Positions 6,481 to 13,487 of a DNA stretch of 13,487 nucleotides are shown here, piece after piece (the first letter of the stretch is position 1; each line of letters starts with the position of its first letter). A model generated the notes under the pieces. The model made no database searches and was not told the DNA's origin. It saw only the letters and a program-made list of their open reading frames with translations. Origin of the DNA: Gammaproteobacteria bacterium (GTDB taxonomy: Bacteria > Pseudomonadota > Gammaproteobacteria > Pseudomonadales > Azotimanducaceae_A). The translations under genes and the position numbers were made by a program. Location of the stretch: NCBI GenBank assembly GCA_012960755.1, contig DUAT01000155.1, forward strand, positions 297 to 13,783. The letters are read 5' to 3'.

Positions 6481-8546
6481 TGCGGATTGCGGCGGACACA
6501 GGTGGAACCTTTACGGATGTAGTGTTCGAGGATGATCAGGGTCAGCTGACCCTGTCCAAGGCGTCCACGACCCCTGCTGACCCAATTGGCGGAGTGCTGG
6601 ATGCGGTAGCTCTTGCCGCAGCCGAACAAAGCATGCCGTTAAAAGAGTTCCTTGGGCAAATTAAGACATTTATTCACGGTACCACGCATGCACTCAATGC
6701 CGTCATTACTGGAAACATTGCTAAAACCGCACTCATAACCACACAGGGTCATGGCGATATGCTGGTTTACCGGGAAGGTGGCCGACGGGAGCCCTTTAAT
6801 CAAACAGTAATCTACCCGGAACCCTACATCCCAAGAAGCTTAAGTTTTGAAGTGGAAGAACGCATTGCATCTGACGGCAGCGTAGTGCAGCCACTTGATG
6901 AAGCGTCGGTCGTAGAGGTTATTGAGCAGCTGAGAGAACTGGGTATTGAAGCCGTGGCAGTTTGCCTGCTGTGGTCGCCGCTTGAGCAAAAACATGAGAG
7001 GCGTATAGGTGAACTTTTGGAAGAACATCTACCCGGCGTGCCTTATACCCTTTCCTCACAACTCAACCCCATATTGAGGGAGTATCGCAGAGCATCTGCC
7101 GCAGCAATCGATGCCTCCCTAAAGCCTCTAATGATGCGCTACATTGGCGATCTAACCCGGCGTCTTACTGATCTGGGTTTTAGAGGCTCTGTACAGATAC
7201 TGACATCCTTTGGCGGTGTAAAGATGGCTGATGAAGTTGCGCAGGCGCCGATACAGTTGTTGCAATCCGGCCCCTCAATGGCACCGGTTGCCGGGCGTTT
7301 TTACGGATGTGACGAAGAACATAATGAAGAATTGATCATTACAGATGCGGGTGGCACAACCTACGATGTAAGTCTTGTGCGTGAAAATGAGATTATCAAG
7401 ACCCGTGAATACTGGATAGGCGAAAAATATTTTGGCCACGTCACCGGCTTTCCTTCCGTGGAGATTCGAAGCGTGGGTGCCGGGGGGGGTAGTATCGCCT
7501 GGGTTGATGCAGGTGGTGTGCTGCACGTTGGTCCTCAAAGTCAGGGTGCCGATCCTGGTCCTGCTTGCTACAAGCGAGGCGGAATAGAAGCTACGGTTAC
7601 CGATGCAGCGGTGATTCTCGGCTATATTGACCCTGACTATTTTCTGGGCGGACGGCTTAAGCTGGATCGGGCTGCTTCTATTGCGGTAGCGCAAAAGCAG
7701 GTGGGTGAAAAGATTGGTCTCAATGTAGAAGAGTGCGCGCAGGCCATTATGGCCCTGGCAACGGAAAACATGGTGCAGGCAATTTTTGACCTGTCGGTTG
7801 AGAGGGGTATTGAGCCAGCCAGGGCTACCATGATAGGCGGCGGCGGTGCCGCTGGCTTTAACGCCATATTTATTGCCCGACGCCTGGGTTGTAGCGAGGT
7901 GATCTTTCCCTCGGTGGGTGCTGTGCTGAGTGCTGCCGGGGCTATCCTGTCGGATATGGTGGGGCTTTATGGCAAGGCGGCATTTGTCTCCTCAATGAAT
8001 TTTGATTTAGAGGTGGCTAACTCGGCACTCGCCGAATTGCGTGAAGAATGCCACGACTTTGCAAAAAATGTAGGTGTATCACTCGAGCGGAGCCAGATCA
8101 GGTATTCAGTAGAAGCAAGGTACAAGGGTCAGGTTTGGGACATAGAAGTACCACTACGCAAGGGCAAATTTAACGACGACACCGATCTGGATAATCTGGT
8201 TAACGATTTCCATGTAACACACAATCGTATATTTGCAGTCCATGATCCGGATTCACCCATCGAAATACTGACATGGAATGCAGCGATCAGTTGTCGTGGC
8301 GATTCACCGGCTACTGGTGAGCTTAGCGTAGAGCACCAGCACAGTCGCAGTAAAGAATCGAGGAATATCCACCTGCCAAAAGTGGGGTTTATTGAAGCGA
8401 CAATCATGGATTTCAACAGTTTGGAAGTCGACAGCATTCTACATGGCCCAGCCATCGTGGAATCACCTTTCACCTCTATAGTGATTGATGAAAAATCGAG
8501 TTTCTCAAAAAATTCTATCGGTAGTCTAACAGTAGAGCTGGGCTGA
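6480..8546 (+). CDS. hyuA: Hydantoinase/oxoprolinase-type ATPase subunit (HyuA)
   Basis: This is the 688-residue ATP-using subunit of the hydantoinase A / oxoprolinase / acetone carboxylase superfamily. The ASKHA-type phosphate loops are visible as DTGGTFTD (6-13) and TDAGGTTYDV (288-297). Family landmarks include IHGTTHALNAV (65-75), SVGAGGGSIA (331-340), GADPGPACY (356-364) and IGGGGAAGFNA (452-462), in the usual order. The protein activates bicarbonate or a lactam carbonyl by phosphorylation, while HyuB holds the metal and substrate. Relatives are N-methylhydantoinase, 5-oxoprolinase, caprolactamase, and acetone and acetophenone carboxylases. Sequence alone does not tell which reaction is used. 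HyuB follows 2 bases after the stop, as expected for a two-subunit enzyme. A ribosome site AGGA lies inside the end of BKACE. A run of eight G falls in the SVGAGGGS codons (7482-7489) with the frame intact. The neighbouring BKACE makes a carboxylase giving a free beta-keto acid attractive, but this is inference. Confidence 0.93.
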   Translation: MRIAADTGGTFTDVVFEDDQGQLTLSKASTTPADPIGGVLDAVALAAAEQSMPLKEFLGQIKTFIHGTTHALNAVITGNIAKTALITTQGHGDMLVYREGGRREPFNQTVIYPEPYIPRSLSFEVEERIASDGSVVQPLDEASVVEVIEQLRELGIEAVAVCLLWSPLEQKHERRIGELLEEHLPGVPYTLSSQLNPILREYRRASAAAIDASLKPLMMRYIGDLTRRLTDLGFRGSVQILTSFGGVKMADEVAQAPIQLLQSGPSMAPVAGRFYGCDEEHNEELIITDAGGTTYDVSLVRENEIIKTREYWIGEKYFGHVTGFPSVEIRSVGAGGGSIAWVDAGGVLHVGPQSQGADPGPACYKRGGIEATVTDAAVILGYIDPDYFLGGRLKLDRAASIAVAQKQVGEKIGLNVEECAQAIMALATENMVQAIFDLSVERGIEPARATMIGGGGAAGFNAIFIARRLGCSEVIFPSVGAVLSAAGAILSDMVGLYGKAAFVSSMNFDLEVANSALAELREECHDFAKNVGVSLERSQIRYSVEARYKGQVWDIEVPLRKGKFNDDTDLDNLVNDFHVTHNRIFAVHDPDSPIEILTWNAAISCRGDSPATGELSVEHQHSRSKESRNIHLPKVGFIEATIMDFNSLEVDSILHGPAIVESPFTSIVIDEKSSFSKNSIGSLTVELG

Positions 8547-8548
8547 TT

Positions 8549-10330
8549 ATGGTTAACGAAACTAAAACTAAACTGGACGGCTCAAAACTGGCAGTCATCA
8601 ATGCGCGATTCGAGGGGGTTGCGCGTAAAATGAGTAATACACTCTTGCGTACTGGCCGGTCCGGCGTTCTTAATCGCGCGCGCGACTTTTCCTGTTGCAT
8701 TGTAACGGCTGACTGTGAACTGCTTACTGCCGCAGAGAGCCTGCCTATCCATACGCTCAGTGGCCCGGATATAATGGCGAAGTGCATGAAAGAGTACCAT
8801 CCTGATTTAAAAAAGGGTGATGCCTTTCTGCATAACTCGCCATACCATGGCTGTTCCCACCCCGCCGATCATTCCCTGTTAGTACCTGTTTTCGATGACG
8901 ATGGTGTTCATCGGTATACTGTTGTCGCTAAGGCGCATCAGGCAGATATAGGGAACGCAAGCCCCACAACATACAACGGTGCCGCTACCGACGTTTACAA
9001 TGAAGGCGCACTGATCTTTCCAGCGGTAAAACTGCAATCCGATTTTAACTTTATTGCAGATATAGTGCGCATGTGTCAGCTGCGGATTCGCGTACCCGAG
9101 CAGTGGTATGGTGACCTTCTGGCCATGGTGGGTGCAGCACGAATTGGCGAGCGTGAAATCGAAATCCTGGCAGCGGAATATGGCTGGGATACACTGGCCG
9201 AATTTTCTGGCCTCTGGTTTGACTACAGCGAAAAGATAGCCCGGTTGGCGATTAGCCAATTACCCGAAGGACACATTAGCGCTTCAAGTTCCCACGATAG
9301 CTTGCCGGGTATCGTTGAGCATGAAATACCAATAACCGTTGGTATTAGTGTTGATCCCAATGCGAGCCTGGTAACGCTGGACTTAAGCGATAACATGGAC
9401 TGTGTGCCATGTGGCTTGAATGTCAGTGAAGCCTGTGCTCGTACTTCCGCAATGATTGGTTTGTTTAACAGCATCGACCACGCTATTCCCAAAAATGCAG
9501 GTAGCTTCCGTTGCGTGAATATCATAATACGCCCAGGCTCAGTCGCCGGTGGCACACCCCACCCGTTTAGTTGCTCTGTGGCCACCACTAATGTCTCTGA
9601 CCGCATCGCAAATAGCGTTCAGAAAGGTCTTGCTGAGTTGGCAGATGGCATTGGAATGGCAGAAATCGGTGCATCATTACCAGCTTCTCACGGCGTAATA
9701 TCGGGGATAGATCCCCGTAATCAAGAGCCCTATGTCAATCAGATTTTTCTCGGCAGCTCCGCTGGTGGAGCAAGTTCCAGTGCTGATGGCTGGCTGCATT
9801 ACTCGCATGCGGGCAACGGTGGTATGGGTTTTATTGACAGCGTTGAACTTACGGAACTGTACCATCCAATTCGCATCTATAAACGTGGTTTTGTACTGGA
9901 CACCGGTGGTGCCGGACGTCAACGGGGAGGACCCAGTAAGACTGTGGAATATGGGCCTGTCGATTGCGAAATGACGGTGGCCTATGTAGCTGATGGTGCA
10001 AAAAATAATGCCCAGGGTGCGCGCGGAGGACTCGCTGGCGGTGCCGTAAAGCAACAAAAAGAAACTAACGGGCAGCTAAAGGCGCTGCCTGCATGCGGTG
10101 TAATTACCATGCAGGCTGGTGAGCGCTTTGTCATTCGAACAAATGGCGGCGGTGGTTATGGAGCCCCGCTGGAGCGTAAGAGAGATCTGGTTGAACACGA
10201 TCTGCGTGAAGGTTGGATAAGCGAAGTACAGGCAAGGGATACCTACGGCTGGACGGGAGATATTCCCTATCGCAACACGCACGCGGTTTGCTCATACTCG
10301 ATGGCAGAGGAGTCTTCTGATGGCTCATAG
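8549..10330 (+). CDS. hyuB: Hydantoinase/oxoprolinase-type catalytic subunit (HyuB)
   Basis: This 593-residue HyuB protein is the partner of the preceding HyuA. The metal-site signature is clear: H104 and D107 in HPAD and H130 in KAHQADIG, aligning with the H-x-x-D...H pattern known from the metal-binding subunit of acetone carboxylase and from oxoprolinases. NSPYHG (96-101) replaces the usual NDPYxGG. The C terminus has TGGAGRQRGGP and NGGGGYGAP, followed by the family's usual tail with YG near the end. NSPYHG...HPAD...HQAD, VRVPEQW-like IRVPEQWYGD and SCSVATTN mark a subfamily I recognise from many genomes but for which I know no assigned reaction. The small third subunit of acetone carboxylase is not present in the window. 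The gene overlaps the next by 11 bases. The ribosome site is weak, so translation is probably coupled to HyuA. Lactamase and ketone carboxylase remain the main options. Confidence 0.93.
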   Translation: MVNETKTKLDGSKLAVINARFEGVARKMSNTLLRTGRSGVLNRARDFSCCIVTADCELLTAAESLPIHTLSGPDIMAKCMKEYHPDLKKGDAFLHNSPYHGCSHPADHSLLVPVFDDDGVHRYTVVAKAHQADIGNASPTTYNGAATDVYNEGALIFPAVKLQSDFNFIADIVRMCQLRIRVPEQWYGDLLAMVGAARIGEREIEILAAEYGWDTLAEFSGLWFDYSEKIARLAISQLPEGHISASSSHDSLPGIVEHEIPITVGISVDPNASLVTLDLSDNMDCVPCGLNVSEACARTSAMIGLFNSIDHAIPKNAGSFRCVNIIIRPGSVAGGTPHPFSCSVATTNVSDRIANSVQKGLAELADGIGMAEIGASLPASHGVISGIDPRNQEPYVNQIFLGSSAGGASSSADGWLHYSHAGNGGMGFIDSVELTELYHPIRIYKRGFVLDTGGAGRQRGGPSKTVEYGPVDCEMTVAYVADGAKNNAQGARGGLAGGAVKQQKETNGQLKALPACGVITMQAGERFVIRTNGGGGYGAPLERKRDLVEHDLREGWISEVQARDTYGWTGDIPYRNTHAVCSYSMAEESSDGS

Positions 10331-11093
10331 TTCCGAAGTGTCCAGGGTTATTGTGACCGCCGCTGGTTCCGGCATAGGGCGCGCGATAGCCGAACATTTT
10401 CTTGCATCAAAAGCCAAGGTCCATATATGTGATATCAGCCAGAAGGCGCTGGATGATACCTTGTCATCCAATCCGGGAATGCGCGGCTCTATTTCGAATG
10501 TAGGAAATCCGAATGATGTCGACAGTTTGTTTGCGGAGGCGACTGCGTGGATGGGTGGTCTGGACGTACTTGTCAATAATGCTGGTATAGGCGGACCTAA
10601 CGCACCACTTGATGAAACGGAAGATGACGAGTGGGACCAGACCATTCAAGTTAACCTCAATGGCGCCTTCTACTGTGCCAAGCGTGCGGCCCGTCTTATG
10701 AAGCAACAGGGATCCGGTTGCATCATCAATATTTCATCAACATCTGCCAAAACAGGCCTTCCCAACCGAACTCCGTATGTAGTATCCAAAGTGGGCCTTG
10801 AAGGATTGACCCGCAATCTTGCACGCGAGCTTGGCCCTTTTGGTATTCGCTGCAATGCCCTGTTGCCCGGCTCGATTGAGAATGAGCGTGGCCATATGTT
10901 GTTGCAACGAATCGCGGATCGCGATGGGATAAGCGTAGAAGAAGCCAACAACCGGCGAATGCAATTTATATCGATGCGAACACGAATTGAACCCGATGAA
11001 ATAGCTGAGATTGCAGTTTTGCTAACCACACACCCGTTCAGGCATGTGAGCGGACAGTTGCTTGGTGTCTGTGGAAATGTGGAATGGGAGTAA
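10320..11093 (+). CDS. Short-chain dehydrogenase/reductase (SDR), probably NAD-dependent
   Basis: This is a 257-residue classical SDR with a Rossmann fold. The cofactor loop is TAAGSGIG (13-20), an Ala variant of TGxxxGIG. NNAG is at 86-89 and the catalytic set is Asn112, Ser140, Tyr153 and Lys157 (YVVSK). Asp38 at the end of the second strand, in HICDIS, predicts NAD(H) over NADP(H). Such enzymes interconvert secondary alcohols and ketones. In this operon it may oxidise a hydroxyl to the ketone used by HyuAB or BKACE. The start is the ATG at 10320, 11 bases inside the end of HyuB, after a strong GAGGAG site. A second, differently tuned SDR follows 4 bases later. Sequence does not reveal substrate or stereochemistry. 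Confidence 0.93.
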   Translation: MAHSSEVSRVIVTAAGSGIGRAIAEHFLASKAKVHICDISQKALDDTLSSNPGMRGSISNVGNPNDVDSLFAEATAWMGGLDVLVNNAGIGGPNAPLDETEDDEWDQTIQVNLNGAFYCAKRAARLMKQQGSGCIINISSTSAKTGLPNRTPYVVSKVGLEGLTRNLARELGPFGIRCNALLPGSIENERGHMLLQRIADRDGISVEEANNRRMQFISMRTRIEPDEIAEIAVLLTTHPFRHVSGQLLGVCGNVEWE

Positions 11094-11097
11094 GAAG

Positions 11098-11865
11098 ATG
11101 TTACTGAAGAACAAAATTGCAGTGGTCACCGGGGCGGGGTCAGGTATCGGTGAAGCGTGCGCTAAACTGTTTGCAGATGAAGGTGCAAAAGTGGTTTTAG
11201 TCGCGAGAACCAGAACTTCACTTGATAGCGTTGTCCACGAGATCAAGGAAGCGGGTGGTGACGCCTGTGCCTACAGCCTTGATGTAAGTATTACGGCGGA
11301 TGTAGAAGAGACGTTCAGTGCGATAGAAACTGACCTTGGACCCATTGATATTTTGTTGAACTCAGCGGGTGTATTCTACCCCACACCGGGTGGTGACATG
11401 CAGGAGAAGGCCTGGCGTGAAATGCTTGATGTCAATGTAGGTGGAACCATAAACACTTGTAATTCGGTACTGCCAGGAATGAAGGCCAGGGAATCCGGCC
11501 ATATTGTCAATATCTCATCAATAAGCGGCTTAGTGGCCAGTAGTAATTATAGCGTTTACAGTGCATCCAAGGCGGCAGTCACCATGCTGTCCAAATCTCT
11601 GGCAGCAGAATTTGCCCCCTTTGGCATTCACATCAATATCATTGCTCCCGGCAATACCTCCACACCTATAAATAAAGATATCAGGACTCAGCCCGAGTAT
11701 GTTTCGACGATGAAAGCCATTGACGCATCTACACCCAGCCGACGTAACTTCTCTGATCCAATGGACATCGCCCGCTCTGCCCTGTTCCTGGTCTCCGACG
11801 GAGGCGCGCCGTACTATGGTGCGGTATTGGTAGCGGATGAGGGCCAGTCCCTGGAAGTCGAATAG
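11098..11865 (+). CDS. Short-chain dehydrogenase/reductase (SDR), probably NADP-dependent
   Basis: This is a 255-residue classical SDR. TGAGSGIG lies at 11-18, NSAG (88-91) replaces NNAG, and the catalytic residues are Asn113, Ser141, Tyr154 and Lys158 (YSASK). After the second strand it has ARTR (Arg37, Arg39) where the previous SDR has Asp, which predicts NADP(H). An ATG at 11062 in the same frame would overlap the preceding gene. I prefer 11098 because GGGAG precedes it at 7 bases and the protein then starts one strand before the glycine loop, as usual. FabG-like enzymes look similar, but an operon without fatty-acid genes favours catabolic alcohol or ketone chemistry. It is only moderately similar to the adjacent SDR, so this is not a recent duplication. 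Confidence 0.93.
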   Translation: MLLKNKIAVVTGAGSGIGEACAKLFADEGAKVVLVARTRTSLDSVVHEIKEAGGDACAYSLDVSITADVEETFSAIETDLGPIDILLNSAGVFYPTPGGDMQEKAWREMLDVNVGGTINTCNSVLPGMKARESGHIVNISSISGLVASSNYSVYSASKAAVTMLSKSLAAEFAPFGIHINIIAPGNTSTPINKDIRTQPEYVSTMKAIDASTPSRRNFSDPMDIARSALFLVSDGGAPYYGAVLVADEGQSLEVE

Positions 11866-11887
11866 TTGGAGCGTGAGGAGACTAACC

Positions 11888-13378
11888 ATGACGCCAACTG
11901 AATCAGAAGTGCATGTTGACTATAGCGGCACCAACAGAAATGCTCGGCCGCTGCTGGTATATGGTTTTATTTTCCTCACCTTTGCACTTCTGGCTGAATT
12001 CCACGCACCGGATGAAGCGTATGGTGTTCTCAGTCTGTTGCCCGTCTGTTTTACCATTGTTGCGGCGATAGTAACCAGAAGAGCACTCGAGCCTCTTCTG
12101 GCGGGTGTAATTGCAGGTATATTGCTGTTGGACTCTACAAACCTGTTCACACAGCTAGGCAGCATAGCTACCAACGCGCTCAGTAATGAAACCATTGTCT
12201 GGATTATCCTGGTGTGCGGAATGATGAGCGGTATTATCGTCATGCTTGAACGTGGTGGCAGTGTGCTCAGCTTTGGCGACTTTCTGGCTGGTCGTATCAA
12301 GACTAAACGACGCGCCCTGTTAACCACCAGTGCATTGGGAATACTGGTTTTTATTGATGATTATCTAAACGCGCTTGCCGTTTCGTCCTCTATGAAAAGC
12401 ACAACCGACCGCTTTAATGTCTCACGTGAAAAGCTTTCATTTATAGTGGATTCAACCGCTGTGCCAGTATGCATCCTGGTGCCAATTTCAACCTGGGCGG
12501 TTTTTTTTACGGCTTTGTTGGAAGAGAACAAAGTAGCTGTCAGGGGAGAGGGGATATTGCTTTACCTCGAATCTATTCCTTACATGTTCTACGGCTGGCT
12601 GGCTCTGTTGTTAGTCTGGTTGGTAGCCATGGGTTATCTGAAAGACATGGGTGGGATGAAGCAGGCAGAGTTACGTGCCCAGGCTGGACAGCCAATACCG
12701 CGCGGAGCGCAGGTTGTTGGATTTAATACTTCGAATATCATCCGAAAATCTTCAACAATTATGGGCCTCCTGAATTTTTTCCTGCCGATGACAGTTTTGG
12801 TAGCAGCCACCGTTTACTACGATATCGATCTTTTGCTCGGAGCATTGGTAGCTTCAATTTTTACCATGACTTTTTATATGGTTCAGAGGCTGATGAGTTT
12901 TAATCAATTGGTAGAGTCAATGCTGGACGGCTTTAAGATAATGCTGCTCCCTTTTGCAATTGTTGCCGCGGGTTATATGCTCAAGGATGTTAACGATTCG
13001 CTGGGTATGACGCCCTACATAATGGATTTAGTACTCCCTTATGTCAGTAAGGAGCTCTTCGCGGCTATCATTTTCGTAGTAATGGCATTAATCGTATTCG
13101 CTACCTCTTCTGCGTGGGGTATGTTTGTAATATCACTACCCATCGTAGTTCCGTTAGCTCAGGGTGTCGACGCATCGATGCCTCTTGTGATCGGTGCTCT
13201 GATGTCTGCAGCAGCGTTTGGCAGCCATGCATGCTTTTACGGTGTATCTACCCTGCTCTCGGCACAGGGATCCGAGTGCACGACGATGCAACATGCCTTA
13301 ACCCAGTTACCTTATGCGCTACTGGCTGGCGCTTTATCAATAATATTACTCGTTGTTGCGGGTTATATGTTGGCTTAA
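11888..13378 (+). CDS. NhaC-family (Na+/H+ antiporter-type) membrane transporter
   Basis: This 496-residue inner-membrane protein has about 11-12 hydrophobic helices. It carries the NhaC-family signature at about 155-203: FIDDYLNALAVSSSMKSTTD, SREKLSFIVDSTAVP and ISTW. Near the C terminus SSAWGMFVISLPI and TQLPYALLAG also fit. Members exchange sodium or protons, and some couple this to malate, lactate or amino acids. In a catabolic operon, exchange or uptake of an organic acid intermediate is likely, but this is inference. Where many NhaC proteins have SDTT after a His, this one has GVST (452-455; Val453 replaces Asp), which may reflect a different cargo. I chose the ATG at 11888 after GAGGAG; an upstream ATG at 11837 overlaps the SDR and adds a hydrophilic tail. 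The gene lies 22 bases after the SDR and 22 before the next start. Confidence 0.88.
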   Translation: MTPTESEVHVDYSGTNRNARPLLVYGFIFLTFALLAEFHAPDEAYGVLSLLPVCFTIVAAIVTRRALEPLLAGVIAGILLLDSTNLFTQLGSIATNALSNETIVWIILVCGMMSGIIVMLERGGSVLSFGDFLAGRIKTKRRALLTTSALGILVFIDDYLNALAVSSSMKSTTDRFNVSREKLSFIVDSTAVPVCILVPISTWAVFFTALLEENKVAVRGEGILLYLESIPYMFYGWLALLLVWLVAMGYLKDMGGMKQAELRAQAGQPIPRGAQVVGFNTSNIIRKSSTIMGLLNFFLPMTVLVAATVYYDIDLLLGALVASIFTMTFYMVQRLMSFNQLVESMLDGFKIMLLPFAIVAAGYMLKDVNDSLGMTPYIMDLVLPYVSKELFAAIIFVVMALIVFATSSAWGMFVISLPIVVPLAQGVDASMPLVIGALMSAAAFGSHACFYGVSTLLSAQGSECTTMQHALTQLPYALLAGALSIILLVVAGYMLA

Positions 13379-13400
13379 CCGAATTCCTGGAGAATCAAAA

Positions 13401-13487
13401 ATGAGTTCGAGTATAAGAAGAATTAACCACATTTCTGCTTCATCAGCCATGCGCATAATCCCCTTAAAACTGCGTTTGGCTCCAGTT
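13401..13487 (+). CDS. Start of a seventh operon gene, cut by the window end
   Basis: An open frame of 29 codons runs off the window, starting ATG AGT TCG AGT, with GGAG 8 bases before it. The readable peptide begins MSSSIRRINHISASSAMRII and ends in LKLRLAPV. I cannot identify it. The IIPLKLRL run faintly recalls the first strand of enolase-superfamily enzymes, but 29 residues are too few to decide. Spacing and strand place it in the same operon. Confidence 0.6.
   Translation, partial: MSSSIRRINHISASSAMRIIPLKLRLAPV

Noticed and set aside
5584..10330. A complete acetone carboxylase operon
   Set aside because: The characteristic small third subunit is not seen and HyuB has different loop motifs, so only a family-level link is justified.
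11062..11097. Upstream start for the second SDR
   Set aside because: It would overlap the previous gene and add a tail not typical of SDRs; the ATG at 11098 has a good GGGAG site.
11837..11887. Upstream start for the transporter
   Set aside because: The added 17 residues overlap the SDR end; GAGGAG clearly marks the ATG at 11888.
12501..12508. T8 run in the transporter gene as an intragenic terminator
   Set aside because: No stem precedes it; the run encodes the Phe-Phe of a membrane helix.

Overview
The window looks like part of a chromosome from a Gram-negative, probably marine or soil, gammaproteobacterium. It carries a TonB-dependent outer-membrane receptor, a lipoprotein with a lipobox, gammaproteobacterial-type coding at moderate GC, and tightly packed catabolic genes. 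I cannot name the genus. There are no RNA genes, insertion sequences, CRISPR arrays or phage genes. It reads as one coherent catabolic locus.

Layout. On the minus strand, from the left: a GntR/FCD-family regulator (44-805); a hairpin terminator (865-899); a TonB-dependent receptor (910-3240); a 438-bp gap with two operator-like palindromes; and a lipoprotein alpha/beta hydrolase of the FrsA / C-C hydrolase type (3679-5109). A 474-bp divergent control region follows (5110-5583). On the plus strand is an operon of six complete genes plus the start of a seventh. These are a beta-keto acid cleavage enzyme (BKACE, DUF849; 5584-6480), a hydantoinase/oxoprolinase-type HyuA (6480-8546) and HyuB (8549-10330), two short-chain dehydrogenases (10320-11093 and 11098-11865), an NhaC-type membrane transporter (11888-13378) and a cut-off gene from 13401. 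Gene junctions in the operon overlap or are 2 to 22 bases apart.

Control. A palindrome with core TTGTGATCACAA occurs upstream of all three transcription units. It is perfect over 16 bp before the receptor and before the hydrolase, near-perfect before the operon, and present as a fourth weaker copy at 3561-3578. At the first two sites the -35 hexamer lies inside the palindrome, followed by an identical 17-bp spacing to TACACT. The simplest reading is one regulon repressed by the linked GntR/FCD protein and induced by a pathway ligand.

How the genes may work together (inference). The receptor imports a substrate and the envelope hydrolase trims it. The transporter moves a product, or balances ions, across the inner membrane. 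The dehydrogenases oxidise an alcohol to a ketone. HyuAB, whose family includes acetone and acetophenone carboxylases as well as ATP-dependent lactamases, makes or releases a beta-keto acid. BKACE then reacts that with acetyl-CoA, giving a new acyl-CoA and acetoacetate. No CoA ligase or thiolase is visible in the window. A HyuAB + BKACE + two-SDR pathway under one palindromic operator is the candidate undescribed system here; its substrate cannot be read from sequence.
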